A stretch of DNA of 33,556 bases from Gemmatimonadota bacterium (GTDB lineage Bacteria > Gemmatimonadota > Gemmatimonadetes > Gemmatimonadales > Gemmatimonadaceae), in contig JAJPIS010000053.1 in the NCBI GenBank assembly GCA_021324635.1, positions 1-33,556 of the forward strand. The letters run 5' to 3'. Positions within the stretch are counted from its first letter, which is position 1; every line of letters begins with the position of its first letter. The position numbers were made by a program, and so were the translations under genes. This document shows positions 7,617-16,185 of the stretch, piece after piece. The notes below the pieces were generated by a model. That model was not told the origin of the DNA. It ran no database searches and saw only the letters and a list, made by a program, of their open reading frames with translations.

Positions 7617-8671
7617 CCGAGCCGCTCCTCTCGATTCGGGACCTGCGGGTGACGTTCGCGACCGACGGCGGCGTCGCTCGAGCGGTCGACGGCGTGTCGC
7701 TCGATCTGGCGGCCGGCGAGATCCTGGGATTGGTCGGCGAGTCCGGATGCGGGAAGTCGGTGACCGCCATGTCGGTGCTGCGCCTGCTCCGGCCCCCGGC
7801 TCGGATCGAACCGGGAAGCGAGATCTGGTTGGATGGCCGGGACTTGCTGGCGCTGCCGGAGCGGGCGATGCGCTCGATTCGCGGCCGGCGGATCGCGATG
7901 GTCTTTCAGGAGCCGATGACCGCGCTCAATCCGGTCCTCACGATCGGTCATCAGATCGCCGAGGTCGTTCGCGTGCACGAGCGGGCCAGCCGAGGCGCCG
8001 CCCGGGCGCGCGCCGTGGCCGCGCTCGAGCAGGTCGGCGTGCCCGACCCCGACCTGCGGGCGCGCCAGTATCCGCACCAGCTCTCCGGCGGCACGCGTCA
8101 GCGGGTGCTGCTCGCGATGGCGCTCGTGCTCCACCCGGCAGTGCTGATCGCCGACGAGCCGACGACGGCTCTCGACGTGACCGTGCAGGCGGAACTGCTC
8201 GCGTTGCTCGCCGACCTCCAGCGCCGGCTCGGAATGGCCGTGCTGCTGATCACCCACGACCTGGGTGTCGTCGCCGAGCTGGCGTCACGGGTCGCGGTGA
8301 TGTACGCCGGCCAGTTGGTCGAGGAAGCACCGGTACAGGAGCTGTTCGCGCGCGCGCGTCATCCCTACACGCAGGGGCTTCTCGAGGCGGCGCCGCGCCT
8401 GGCGCCACGGGACGGACCACACGGGAGCGGCGGACGGCACGGGGGCGGAGCAGGCCGGCTGCGCGTCATCCCCGGTACCGTGCCGCCGGCCACCGCGTGG
8501 CCGTCCGGGTGTCGCTTTCACGACCGCTGCTCGGCGGCGTGGGATCGGTGTGAGCGGGAGGCGCCGCCATCCCATGCCGTCGATGCGTCGCATCGCGCGC
8601 GCTGTCACCTGGCCGCTGAGCCCGAGCGCCGCGCCGCGCTGCCGGTCGCCCTCACGGGGTCGGTCAGGTGA
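7613..8671 (+). CDS. dppD: ABC transporter ATP-binding protein, DppD/OppD type
   Basis: This cytosolic ATPase subunit has Walker [10 protein letters not shown]-loop [11 protein letters not shown], signature LSGGTRQRV (Thr at the usual Met/Gln position), Walker [13 protein letters not shown] and H-loop ITHDLG. The C-terminal oligopeptide-transporter extension has the [14 protein letters not shown] cluster, which in relatives can hold an iron-sulfur cluster. GTG 7613 overlaps the dppC TGA by GTGA and starts the family N-terminus [14 protein letters not shown]. The product is 352 residues. A Gly-rich insertion ([11 protein letters not shown]) precedes the terminal Cys region. It should pair with DppF, next gene. 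Confidence 0.94.
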   Translation: MTEPLLSIRDLRVTFATDGGVARAVDGVSLDLAAGEILGLVGESGCGKSVTAMSVLRLLRPPARIEPGSEIWLDGRDLLALPERAMRSIRGRRIAMVFQEPMTALNPVLTIGHQIAEVVRVHERASRGAARARAVAALEQVGVPDPDLRARQYPHQLSGGTRQRVLLAMALVLHPAVLIADEPTTALDVTVQAELLALLADLQRRLGMAVLLITHDLGVVAELASRVAVMYAGQLVEEAPVQELFARARHPYTQGLLEAAPRLAPRDGPHGSGGRHGGGAGRLRVIPGTVPPATAWPSGCRFHDRCSAAWDRCEREAPPSHAVDASHRARCHLAAEPERRAALPVALTGSVR

Positions 8672-9726
8672 GCGCCGGCGCCGAGCCTCTCGTCGAGGTT
8701 CGTCGTCTGCGGAAGGTCTATGCCCTGTCCGGCCGCCTCTTCGGACGAGCGGCGGGGTCGCTGACCGCCGTCCACGACGTGTCCTTCGCGATCGCGCGTG
8801 GTGCCACGCTCGCGCTCGTGGGCGAGTCGGGCTGTGGCAAGACGACCACCGGCCGCGCGGTGCTCCGGCTCGTCGAGCCGACGACGGGGCGGATCCGGTT
8901 CGACGGGATCGACGTGCTGGCGCTCGGGCCGGCCCCGCTTCGGCGCCTCCGCCGACGGATGCAGCCCGTGTTCCAGGATCCGTATTCATCGCTCAATCCG
9001 CGAATGCGGGTGGGCGCGATCATTCGCGAGGGGCTGGTCATTCACGGGCTCGCCGAGGGCGCGGCGGCCGATGCGCGCGTCCGCGAGCTGATGGCCGAAG
9101 TGGGGCTGCGCCCGGAGCATGCGCGACTGTACCCGCACGAGTTCTCGGGCGGCCAGCGGCAGCGCGTCGGGATCGCGCGAGCGCTCGCGGTCGAGCCCGA
9201 CTTCATCGTCTGCGACGAGCCGGTCTCAGCGCTCGACGTCTCGGTGCAGGGGCAGGTGATCAATCTGCTGCTCGACCTTCAGCGCGATCGCGGACTGACC
9301 TACCTGTTCATCGCACACGATCTCGCGGTCGTGGCCCAGATCGCGACCCACGTCGCCGTCATGTATCTCGGGCGGATCGTCGAGCACGGCCCGGCGGCTG
9401 CGGTGTACCGAGACCCGATCATGCCGTACACACGCGCGCTCCTGTCCGCCGTCGCGCCACCCGACCCGACCGCCCGGCTCCAGCGACTCGCCCTCGTGGG
9501 AGACGCGCCGTCCCCGCGCGCGGCGCCGCGCGGGTGTTCGTTCTTTGCCCGCTGCCCGCATCCACGCAAGGATGCCGAGTGCACGCGGACCGTGCCCGCG
9601 CTCGAGCTCAAGGCGCCGGGGCACTCGGCGGCATGCATCAAGGAGCCGCCTCGCGCTCCGGTTGACGGCCTCATCCCTCCGCCCCTGATCCCGAGTGTGC
9701 TCGATGGCGACGACATCCACCGTTGA
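8668..9726 (+). CDS. dppF: ABC transporter ATP-binding protein, DppF/OppF type
   Basis: It is the second ATPase subunit. Walker A is [10 protein letters not shown]-loop [13 protein letters not shown], signature [15 protein letters not shown], Walker [15 protein letters not shown] and H-loop IAHDLAVV. The C-terminal [16 protein letters not shown] is the usual Cys cluster. GTG 8668 overlaps the dppD stop by GTGA. The 352-residue length is typical. The POT gene starts inside its last codons, which suggests co-transcription. Confidence 0.94.
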   Translation: MSAGAEPLVEVRRLRKVYALSGRLFGRAAGSLTAVHDVSFAIARGATLALVGESGCGKTTTGRAVLRLVEPTTGRIRFDGIDVLALGPAPLRRLRRRMQPVFQDPYSSLNPRMRVGAIIREGLVIHGLAEGAAADARVRELMAEVGLRPEHARLYPHEFSGGQRQRVGIARALAVEPDFIVCDEPVSALDVSVQGQVINLLLDLQRDRGLTYLFIAHDLAVVAQIATHVAVMYLGRIVEHGPAAAVYRDPIMPYTRALLSAVAPPDPTARLQRLALVGDAPSPRAAPRGCSFFARCPHPRKDAECTRTVPALELKAPGHSAACIKEPPRAPVDGLIPPPLIPSVLDGDDIHR

Positions 9727-11146
9727 CGGCGATGTGGCCGCGGTCGCGACCGATCGGCCGCCAGCCCTCGACGACACCGCCCTGCTGGGGCACCCGCGCG
9801 GTCTCGGACTCCTGTTTCTGGTCGAGATGTGGGAGCGCTTCTCGTACTACGGGATGCGCGCGATCCTCGTGCTGTACATGGTCCACGTGCTCCGATGGAC
9901 CGACGTCGCCGCCGACAACCTGTACGGCTGGTACACCTCGCTCGTCTATCTTACGCCACTGGCGGGCGGCTATCTGGCCGACCGGTTCATCGGGACGCGC
10001 CGTTCGCTCGTGATCGGCGGGCTGGTGATCGCGGCGGGGCACTTCGTGCTGGCGACGGAGACGATCGTCTCGTTCTACCTCGGCCTCACGCTGGTGGTGA
10101 TCGGGACCGGTTTCTTCAAGCCGAACGTGTCGACCATGGTCGGCCAGCTCTACCGGCCGGGGGACGGCCGCCGCGACGCGGGGTTCACGATCTTCTACAT
10201 GGGGATCAACCTCGGCGGATTTCTCTCCCCGTTTCTGTGCGGGTGGCTGGCCCAGAGCGCGGCGTTCCGGGCCACGCTCGTCGGCGCCGGCATCGACCCG
10301 GCGCGGAGCTGGAGCTGGGGCTTCGGGGCGGCGGGAGTCGGTATGCTCGCCGGGTTGGTACTCTATATCTCCCTCCGCGACAAGTATCTCCCCGGCATCG
10401 GGCTTCCCAGCCGTGGCCCGGCGGCCGGATCCGGCCGCGGCGCGCGGGCGCCCGCCGGTCCGCTCACCCGCGAGGAGTGGCGGCGCGTCGCGGCTCTGCT
10501 GATCATGTTCTTTTTCATGGTCTTCTTCTGGGCCGTGTACGAGCAGGCGGGTAGTTCCCTCAACCTGTTCGCTGACCGGTACGTGGACCTGCACGTCGGA
10601 TCGCATCTGATCCCGTCGAGCTGGTTCCAGTCGGCGCAGCCGTTCTTCGTCATCATGCTGGCGCCGGTCTTTGCTTTCCTCTGGCGTCGGCTCCGCGATG
10701 CGAACCACGAGCCGTCGACGCCGCTCAAGATGGCGCTCGGATTGGGTCTCATCGGCGTCGGGTGCGCGTTCCTGCTCGTCGCCGGCCACGCCGCCGACGC
10801 CTGCCTCGGCGCGCGGGCCGCGACCGCCTGCGCGGTGGTGAGTCCGACGTGGCTCACGATGTTCTACCTGTTCAGCGTCCTCGGTGAGCTGTGCATGTCA
10901 CCGGTCGGGCTCTCGTACGTCACCAAGGTCGCGCCCCCGCGATACGTGGCGTTTCTCATGGGCGCATGGTTCCTCACCAACGCGGTGGGGGACAAGATCG
11001 CGGGCTCGCTCGCCGCGCTCGGCGCGCGGTTGCCGTCGCATGCGCAGTTCTTCATGATCCCGCTCGTGACGTCGCTCGTGGCCGCCGCGCTCCTGCTGCT
11101 CTGCGCCCCATGGCTCAAACGGCTGACCGGCCGCCTCGGTGACTGA
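9704..11146 (+). CDS. POT-family proton-dependent oligopeptide transporter
   Basis: It is a secondary transporter of the PTR2/POT group that imports di- and tripeptides with protons. The signature [10 protein letters not shown] (the ExxERFxYYG motif, near residue 40) is intact, and [27 protein letters not shown] and [18 protein letters not shown] follow in family order. About 12-14 membrane helices are predicted by eye. ATG 9704 overlaps the end of dppF by 23 nt; GTG 9695 or GTG 9734 are other possible starts, the last avoiding the overlap. It ends 63 nt before the convergent Omp85-like gene; a weak CGGCGCCG palindrome at 11153-11160 lies in that gap. Confidence 0.93.
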   Translation: MATTSTVDGDVAAVATDRPPALDDTALLGHPRGLGLLFLVEMWERFSYYGMRAILVLYMVHVLRWTDVAADNLYGWYTSLVYLTPLAGGYLADRFIGTRRSLVIGGLVIAAGHFVLATETIVSFYLGLTLVVIGTGFFKPNVSTMVGQLYRPGDGRRDAGFTIFYMGINLGGFLSPFLCGWLAQSAAFRATLVGAGIDPARSWSWGFGAAGVGMLAGLVLYISLRDKYLPGIGLPSRGPAAGSGRGARAPAGPLTREEWRRVAALLIMFFFMVFFWAVYEQAGSSLNLFADRYVDLHVGSHLIPSSWFQSAQPFFVIMLAPVFAFLWRRLRDANHEPSTPLKMALGLGLIGVGCAFLLVAGHAADACLGARAATACAVVSPTWLTMFYLFSVLGELCMSPVGLSYVTKVAPPRYVAFLMGAWFLTNAVGDKIAGSLAALGARLPSHAQFFMIPLVTSLVAAALLLLCAPWLKRLTGRLGD

Positions 11147-11209
11147 CGCGCACGGCGCCGGCGCGACCGATGCCAAGGACGGCCGGCACACGACGGACCC
11201 CCTCCGGCG

Positions 11210-13042
11210 CTACTGCGGCGGGTAGTCGAAGATGGCCGTCGGCGTCGTGTGCGCCCGGGCGCGCGCGAGGTCGCGGGGCTCGAGGTAGAAGGGTGCCCCG
11301 GCGTCGGTCGATGAGAACCTGACCTCGAAGCGGGCGTTGGGGTCGTGCGTCACCGGGACGGCGAAATCGACACGCCAGAGATGGCGTGAGTGGACCGGAA
11401 CACCGACCAGGACCCCGAGCCCGACGCCGACGGCGGTCGGGGAGTTGACCCCGAACGGCACGCCCTGCGCCCAGATCCGCCCGACGTCGGTGAAGGTCGC
11501 GAGCCCGAGCTCGGCGAGCGATTTCACCGGCCCCAGGCGCCACCGCTCCTCGAATCGCGCGACGCCACGCTCACCCCCGGCGGCCAGTGAGCCGTGATAT
11601 CCCCGCACGCCACCTCGGACGTCGGAGAGCGTCAGTACGAACGGGAGCCGCTGATCGACCCCGAGAGAGTACTCCGTGCTGGCGATGAACGTGTGGGCGT
11701 CGGCGAGCCGCCAATACCAGGCGAGTCGACCGCCGAGGAGGATGTCGTCCCACACCGCGGTGTTGAAATCCCGGCGTGCCTCGGCCCGAACGCTGGCGGC
11801 CAGGAGGTAACGCTGAGACCCCGTGCCGATATACAGCCCGGACGCGAGCAGGGCATCCCGTGTCACGGAGCCGAGCACACCGAGGCTCCGCCCGGCGACG
11901 ACCCCGACCTCGGTACCGAGCGTGATGTCCTGCTCGCCGCTCAGCGCGTCGAATCCGGAGACGCGGATGAACCGGACATCGCGCACGCCGAGGATGGCGT
12001 TGAGGCGGGCGGCGCGGAGCGGAGCGTAGCGCGCGACCAGCGCGAGATTGGTGTCCGGACGGACGCCGCCGCTGTCGGAAAGGAAGATCGGGCGCGTCCC
12101 CGGCTCATCGCGCTCCTCGGAGACCGAGAGTCCGAAGAGCGCCAGGTGGCCCGGCCCGCCGCGGACGCGCGCCAGACCGCCGACTTGCAGGAAGTGTCGC
12201 GAGAAGTCGAGGGTGACCGGCTCGCCCGTCGCCGTACTCGGAAAGGGGACGTAGGCCCGCAGCTCGCCGGCATCGACAATCCAGCCCAGGCGCTGAAGAT
12301 CGGTGAAGAACGGATGGACCAGCGTGGCCGACCAGTAGCCACCGAGGACGTCCCGGTCGCCCTGGACGGTCAGCTCGTACGGGCGTCCGGCGAACTGATA
12401 GTCCGTGATCCGGCCGGCGTAGCGGTCACGCAGCCCCAATCCGTTGGCCCAGGTCCCGACGACGCTGATCCCCTGGCCGGCCAGGTTCACATCCCCGAGA
12501 CGTCCCCCGATGACATGCGGCGCCGCGCCGCGCGCCGTGACCCCAGCCTGGAGCGAAAAATCGTCGGCCGTGGTGACGACCGCCCGGATGCCGCCCGCGC
12601 CGTCGTCGTAGGTCGTGACCCGCACCTCGGCGAGGAAGGGCTGAGCGCGGAGGATGCGCTCCGATTCCGCCCGCCGGAGCTCCGTGCACGGCTGCCCCTC
12701 GTGCAGTGCCAGGAAGCTGCGGAGCACGCCGGGCCGCGTCACCGCGTGGGTGGCCGTGAGCGCGCGCGCGAGCGGCCGCCACTGGCCAGCCACACCGGCG
12801 GAGTACGGCCCGTGCGTCCGGAACTCGATCGACGTCACCAGACGACCGTCGCAGGGCGCCACGACCCGCGCCGTGTCCTGGGCGGCGCCCTGCGCCGTGT
12901 CTCCCGCCGTGTGTCGCGCCGTCCCTGACCCCGTGTCTCGCGGCGCGCCGGATGCCCCGACGGGCGCCGCGACGGGCGCCGGCTGTGCGCCGCCCGGGGA
13001 GACGGCGGAGGTCAGCGAGACAACGAGCGCGGCGACGAGCAC
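11210..13042 (-). CDS. Omp85/BamA-like outer-membrane surface antigen
   Basis: The protein of about 610 residues has a hydrophobic signal-like start (LVAALVVSLTSAVSPGGAQ), an Ala/Thr/Asp low-complexity stretch (about 25-60), a POTRA-like region (VTSIEFRTHGPYS to RVTTYDDGAGGIRAVVTTADDFSLQ) and a long stretch of alternating beta strands. It ends with the Omp85 pattern of RGYHGSLAAGGERGVARFEERW and repeated Gly/aromatic strands, consistent with an outer-membrane barrel. It is shorter than BamA and has at most one or two POTRA-like domains, so it is probably a specialised member and not BamA itself. The only usual start codon is GTG 13042, which leaves the signal peptide without a basic residue; see the finding on ATC 13064-13066. 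Confidence 0.72.
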   Translation of the reverse strand: MLVAALVVSLTSAVSPGGAQPAPVAAPVGASGAPRDTGSGTARHTAGDTAQGAAQDTARVVAPCDGRLVTSIEFRTHGPYSAGVAGQWRPLARALTATHAVTRPGVLRSFLALHEGQPCTELRRAESERILRAQPFLAEVRVTTYDDGAGGIRAVVTTADDFSLQAGVTARGAAPHVIGGRLGDVNLAGQGISVVGTWANGLGLRDRYAGRITDYQFAGRPYELTVQGDRDVLGGYWSATLVHPFFTDLQRLGWIVDAGELRAYVPFPSTATGEPVTLDFSRHFLQVGGLARVRGGPGHLALFGLSVSEERDEPGTRPIFLSDSGGVRPDTNLALVARYAPLRAARLNAILGVRDVRFIRVSGFDALSGEQDITLGTEVGVVAGRSLGVLGSVTRDALLASGLYIGTGSQRYLLAASVRAEARRDFNTAVWDDILLGGRLAWYWRLADAHTFIASTEYSLGVDQRLPFVLTLSDVRGGVRGYHGSLAAGGERGVARFEERWRLGPVKSLAELGLATFTDVGRIWAQGVPFGVNSPTAVGVGLGVLVGVPVHSRHLWRVDFAVPVTHDPNARFEVRFSSTDAGAPFYLEPRDLARARAHTTPTAIFDYPPQ

Positions 13043-13071
13043 GAGAGCGCAGGCTCCGCGGTCGATCGGCT

Positions 13072-13077
13072 ACCTCC
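13072..13077 (-). promoter_or_regulatory. Strong Shine-Dalgarno (GGAGGT) for the Omp85-like gene
   Basis: On the minus strand GGAGGT lies 29 nt before GTG 13042 but only 5 nt before an in-frame ATC at 13066-13064. The site is one of very few clear Shine-Dalgarno sequences in the window, and its position does not fit the annotated GTG. Confidence 0.5.
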
Positions 13078-13105
13078 GGAGGTGTGAACGCATGGCCGCG
13101 AACGA

Positions 13106-13111
13106 TATATT
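13106..13111 (+). promoter_or_regulatory. Candidate -10 box for the C26 hydrolase gene
   Basis: TATATT stands out in GC-rich surroundings and ends 9 nt before the ATG at 13121. If it is the -10 element, transcription would start within a few bases of the ATG and the mRNA would be leaderless or nearly so. No good -35 is seen (GTGAAC at 13084 is weak). Confidence 0.45.
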
Positions 13112-13120
13112 CCTCGCACG

Positions 13121-13903
13121 ATGCCACGCCACCCCGATCGCTCGGCTCCCGGGCCGCTCGTCGCGGTCACGGCCACCATCCACAATGACGACGACGGGGT
13201 GGCGCGCGTGCGCCTCGGGGCAGCGTATCTTCGCGTCATCGAGCGCGCGGGGCTGACGCCGGTCGTCGTGCCACCGTTCGCGGGGACCCCCGACGCGGTG
13301 GCGGCCGCGGTTGGGCGAGTCCTGGACGCGGTCGACGGGCTGGTCCTCACCGGTGGCGAGGACGTGGAACCGGCGCGGTACGGCGCGGCGCCCAGTCCGC
13401 ACATTCAGAAGGGCACCCCCGCGCGCGACGCGACCGAGCTGGCGTTGGTCGAGGAAGCTCGGCGTCGCGCGCTGCCGACGCTGGCGATCTGCCGCGGCGT
13501 GCAGGTACTCAACGTCGCCCTGGGCGGATCCCTGATCCAGGACATCCCGACCGAGCGCCCCGGATCCCTCGACCACGACCCCGATCTCGCGCGCGATGTG
13601 CGCACCCATCCGATCCGAATCCTCCCCGGCTCACGGACCTCGGCCGCCCTCGGCACGGACGCCCTCCAGGTCAATTCCGTTCATCACCAGGCGGTCGACC
13701 GCATCGCGTCGGGCCTGGTGGTGACGGCGACGTCGCCCGACGGGATCGTGGAGGGCGTCGAGACGCCCGCCGACGATCCCTGGTGGGTCCTCGGCGTGCA
13801 GTGGCACCCGGAGGAATTCGTCGCCGACGTTCATGCCCCGGACCACACGCTGTTCGCCGCGCTCGCCGCCGCGCTCGCGCTCGGGGCGGCCGTTCCGCGC
13901 TAG
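13121..13903 (+). CDS. Gamma-glutamyl-GABA hydrolase-like protein (peptidase C26, class-I GATase fold)
   Basis: The family includes PuuD, which cleaves gamma-glutamyl-GABA to glutamate and GABA. The protein has DGLVLTGGEDVEPARYG (70-88), nucleophile Cys124 in LAICRGVQVLNVALGGSLIQD, His184-region NSVHHQAVD, and the catalytic pair His229/Glu231 in GVQWHPEE. The length of 260 residues is normal. The substrate is not fixed by sequence; other C26 members act on other gamma-glutamyl amides. Its TAG (13901-13903) overlaps the opposite-strand TAG of the DUF1634 gene in the tetranucleotide CTAG. It diverges from the Omp85-like gene across 78 nt. Confidence 0.9.
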   Translation: MPRHPDRSAPGPLVAVTATIHNDDDGVARVRLGAAYLRVIERAGLTPVVVPPFAGTPDAVAAAVGRVLDAVDGLVLTGGEDVEPARYGAAPSPHIQKGTPARDATELALVEEARRRALPTLAICRGVQVLNVALGGSLIQDIPTERPGSLDHDPDLARDVRTHPIRILPGSRTSAALGTDALQVNSVHHQAVDRIASGLVVTATSPDGIVEGVETPADDPWWVLGVQWHPEEFVADVHAPDHTLFAALAAALALGAAVPR

Positions 13904-14313
13904 GCCCGCCCCCAGAGGAGCCCGTAGAGCAGCAGGCAGAGCACGAGCAGGGTGATGGCGACGTAGAGTCGGTCGCGCTTCAGCACGAAGACGACGACCG
14001 TCAGCGCGACGCGGGCGACCGGCGTGGCGATCAGCAGGACGAGGCCGAGTTGCACGACGGCCGCGCTGTCGAGGCGGAGCGCGCCGCGGACGATCGGCGC
14101 GAGGCCGTCGAGCGTCGAGCGCTCCGGGTGAAAGTGTCGGAAGTCGGCCGGCGCGCCGCCGCTCCGCGCGAGGAGGGCCACGGCGCCGGCGAGGACGACG
14201 GCCGCGGCGGCGAGGACGCCGGCCTGTAGCAGCCGGCCGATCCACTGGTCGACCTTCGTGTCGCTCCACCGAGAGGGCGCGGGTCGGACGACCTCGCGGG
14301 CCTCGGTGATCAC
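13900..14313 (-). CDS. DUF1634 membrane protein, partner of the TauE-type permease
   Basis: This 137-residue protein has three predicted membrane helices (around residues 30-50, 85-105 and 115-135) and the DUF1634 pattern DQWIGRLLQAGVLAAAAVVLAGAV, FRHFHPE, and LDSAAVVQLGLVLLIATPVARVALTVVVFVLKRDRLYVAITLLVL. Family genes commonly sit next to TauE/SafE permeases, as here. GTG 14313 overlaps the permease TGA by GTGA. The stop codon overlaps the convergent C26 gene in CTAG. Molecular function is unknown; an accessory subunit of the permease is the usual inference. Confidence 0.85.
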   Translation of the reverse strand: MITEAREVVRPAPSRWSDTKVDQWIGRLLQAGVLAAAAVVLAGAVALLARSGGAPADFRHFHPERSTLDGLAPIVRGALRLDSAAVVQLGLVLLIATPVARVALTVVVFVLKRDRLYVAITLLVLCLLLYGLLWGRA

Positions 14314-15146
14314 AGGGCCGACCCCACGCCCTTGTACAGCATCTCGATCGCGAGCACGACCACGACCCCAGTGAAGAGCAGTCGGAGCCACCGTGTGTTC
14401 GCCGCGCCGAGGATGCGGGCGCCGAGGAGGGCGCCGGCCAGGACGCCGAGCATCACGGGAAAGGCCACGGCCGGTACGATGTAGCCGCGGTGGAGGTATA
14501 CGCCGGCACTCGCCGCCGCCGTCACGCCGATCATGAAGTTGCTGGTCGTGGTGGACACCTTGAACGGCAGCTTCATCGTCCGATCCATGGCGAGCACCTT
14601 GAGCACGCCGGAGCCGATCCCGAGCAACGCCGAGAGGATCCCGGCGGCGAACATCAGCGCGAATCCGCCGGGGACGTTCTGCACCGCATACGATTGGAGC
14701 CCCGCCGCGGTGGGAAAGGTCGAGTCCAGGCGGAGGCGCACGGCCCATGGGTGCGGCGCGGCGATGACGATGTGGTCCGCGTGGGATTGGAGGGAGCGGT
14801 ACGCCGTATAGAGCAGGACGAGCCCGAACAGCACCGCCAGGGCGCTCGTCGGGATGATGCCGGCCAGCGCGGCCCCCGCGAGCGCTCCGACGGTCGTCGC
14901 GACCTCGAGGAAGATGCCGGCCCGGACATTCGTGTAGCCCTCCCGCACGTACGCGGCGGCCGCGCCCGATGACGTCGCGATCACCGAGACGAGCGACGCC
15001 CCGATGGCGTAGTGGAGGTCGACGTGGAAGAGCAGCGTCAGCATCGGGACGACGACGATCCCGCCGCCCAGGCCCGTGAGGGCGCCCAGCAGCCCGGCAC
15101 CGAAGGATCCCAGCGCCACCCACCCCGCGAACGCCAGGATGGTCAC
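14310..15146 (-). CDS. TauE/SafE-family (TSUP) anion permease
   Basis: The product is a 278-residue inner-membrane transporter. It shows the duplicated TSUP pattern: GLLGALTGLGGGIVVVPMLTLLF near the N-terminus and FAAGILSALLGIGSGVLKVLAM in the second half, with about eight membrane helices in total. Family members move sulfite, sulfoacetate, taurine-derived sulfonates or other organic anions; which one cannot be told here. GTG 15146 is the first start that gives the conserved N-terminal helix. It lies 58 nt downstream of the unrecognised gene at 15205-15936, so the three minus-strand genes may be one operon. Confidence 0.9.
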   Translation of the reverse strand: MTILAFAGWVALGSFGAGLLGALTGLGGGIVVVPMLTLLFHVDLHYAIGASLVSVIATSSGAAAAYVREGYTNVRAGIFLEVATTVGALAGAALAGIIPTSALAVLFGLVLLYTAYRSLQSHADHIVIAAPHPWAVRLRLDSTFPTAAGLQSYAVQNVPGGFALMFAAGILSALLGIGSGVLKVLAMDRTMKLPFKVSTTTSNFMIGVTAAASAGVYLHRGYIVPAVAFPVMLGVLAGALLGARILGAANTRWLRLLFTGVVVVLAIEMLYKGVGSAL

Positions 15147-15204
15147 GGGCGCGAGATCCGCGGCCCGGGCACCGTCTTCACCTCATGGCGGCCGGCCGCG
15201 ACCC

Positions 15205-15936
15205 TCAGCTCGCCTCGCGCCAGCGGCCCTCGTCGCGCACCTGGCGCATCAGGCGATCGGGTGAGTGCCACTTCGGGAAGAGGTATGCGTCGCTCACGCG
15301 GTTGAGGGCAATCCGGAGGGTCCCGAACCGCTCGGCGGCGGCGGCAAAGAGCGCCGCCATGCCGTGCTGGACCGCCAGTTGGTGGGCTGCCGCGAGCGCG
15401 AACCCGCGGCGTCCCATCTCCTCGTAATAATCGAGATCCGGTGCGCCGCGGCGCCAGCGCCGCCCGCTGATGTAATCGGGGAACAGGCCGCTCAGCCAGA
15501 GGGCGTAGTTCCCGAGGTGGGCGCGGACGAGAAACGTGCGACGCGGATCCTGCCCCTCGACATCGCGGCCGATGGTCGCCAGTGCGTCGTAGCACTCGTC
15601 GTCGGTCTCGGCGATCCGCGACGCCCGGTCCCGCAGCCCGAAATGGAGCAGAATCGCGGCCACGTAGTCGGCCAACATCCGATCCTGCTCGCCGACCGCC
15701 CGCAGCGCGTCACGCACCACGACATAGGCGAAGAGCGGATACGACGCGTTCGCCCCCTGCCGCGAGTCCATCAGCGCGCCCAGCAATCGCGGGTCGTCGA
15801 GCAGCTCATCCAGTCCCCGGTCGCGCAGCGTCGCCTCGGCGCGCTCATAGTCGGCCGTCGACTCGCGCCCGAGGAGGCGGAGCACGAGCTGCGCGTCGTC
15901 CCGCCGGAGTTGCCGTCGCACATTCGCCAGGATCAT
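15205..15936 (-). CDS. Conserved-looking protein of unknown function
   Basis: I do not recognise this 243-residue protein. It is soluble by composition and mostly helical, with no signal peptide. It has aromatic-rich patches: HLGNYALWLSGLFPDYISGRR, then PDLDYYEEMGRRGFALAAAHQLA and NRVSDAYLFPKWHSPDRLMRQV. ATG 15936 is fixed by a textbook AGGAGGT 5 nt upstream (15942-15948), rare in this window. It is first of a possible minus-strand operon with the TSUP permease and DUF1634 gene, and diverges from the glycosyltransferase across 249 nt. Coding is supported by the start site, the composition and the absence of a better frame. Confidence 0.75.
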   Translation of the reverse strand: MILANVRRQLRRDDAQLVLRLLGRESTADYERAEATLRDRGLDELLDDPRLLGALMDSRQGANASYPLFAYVVVRDALRAVGEQDRMLADYVAAILLHFGLRDRASRIAETDDECYDALATIGRDVEGQDPRRTFLVRAHLGNYALWLSGLFPDYISGRRWRRGAPDLDYYEEMGRRGFALAAAHQLAVQHGMAALFAAAAERFGTLRIALNRVSDAYLFPKWHSPDRLMRQVRDEGRWREAS

Positions 15937-15941
15937 CGATG

Positions 15942-15948
15942 ACCTCCT
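15942..15948 (-). promoter_or_regulatory. Consensus Shine-Dalgarno AGGAGGT
   Basis: AGGAGGT on the minus strand is 5 nt from ATG 15936 and decides that start over longer open frames that run to 16173. Most other genes in the window lack such a site, so this gene may be translated at a higher basal rate. Confidence 0.85.
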
Positions 15949-16185
15949 GCATCGATCAGTGTCACGCTTCACTCTGGTAATACACCGAGTGTGCCAGACC
16001 GGGCCGGGCCGGCCCCATTCCTCTCTTCGCGACGATTCGGTCGCGCGGAGCGAAACACGACGCGCGGACCGGGGTAAGCACTCGGGATGCGAGAGTGCTG
16101 ACGGCGGCCCGCCTCGGGAGCAGTCGCGCTCGGTGCGGGTGCGAGGGTGGCAAATCACACGCGGGCGCGGCAAACTTCACGGGCG

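Noticed and set aside
13900-15123. 407-codon minus-strand frame through the permease and DUF1634 region
   Set aside because: Only the part from GTG 14313 reads as DUF1634. The upstream part is out of frame with the TSUP gene and has no motifs, so a fusion protein is not supported.
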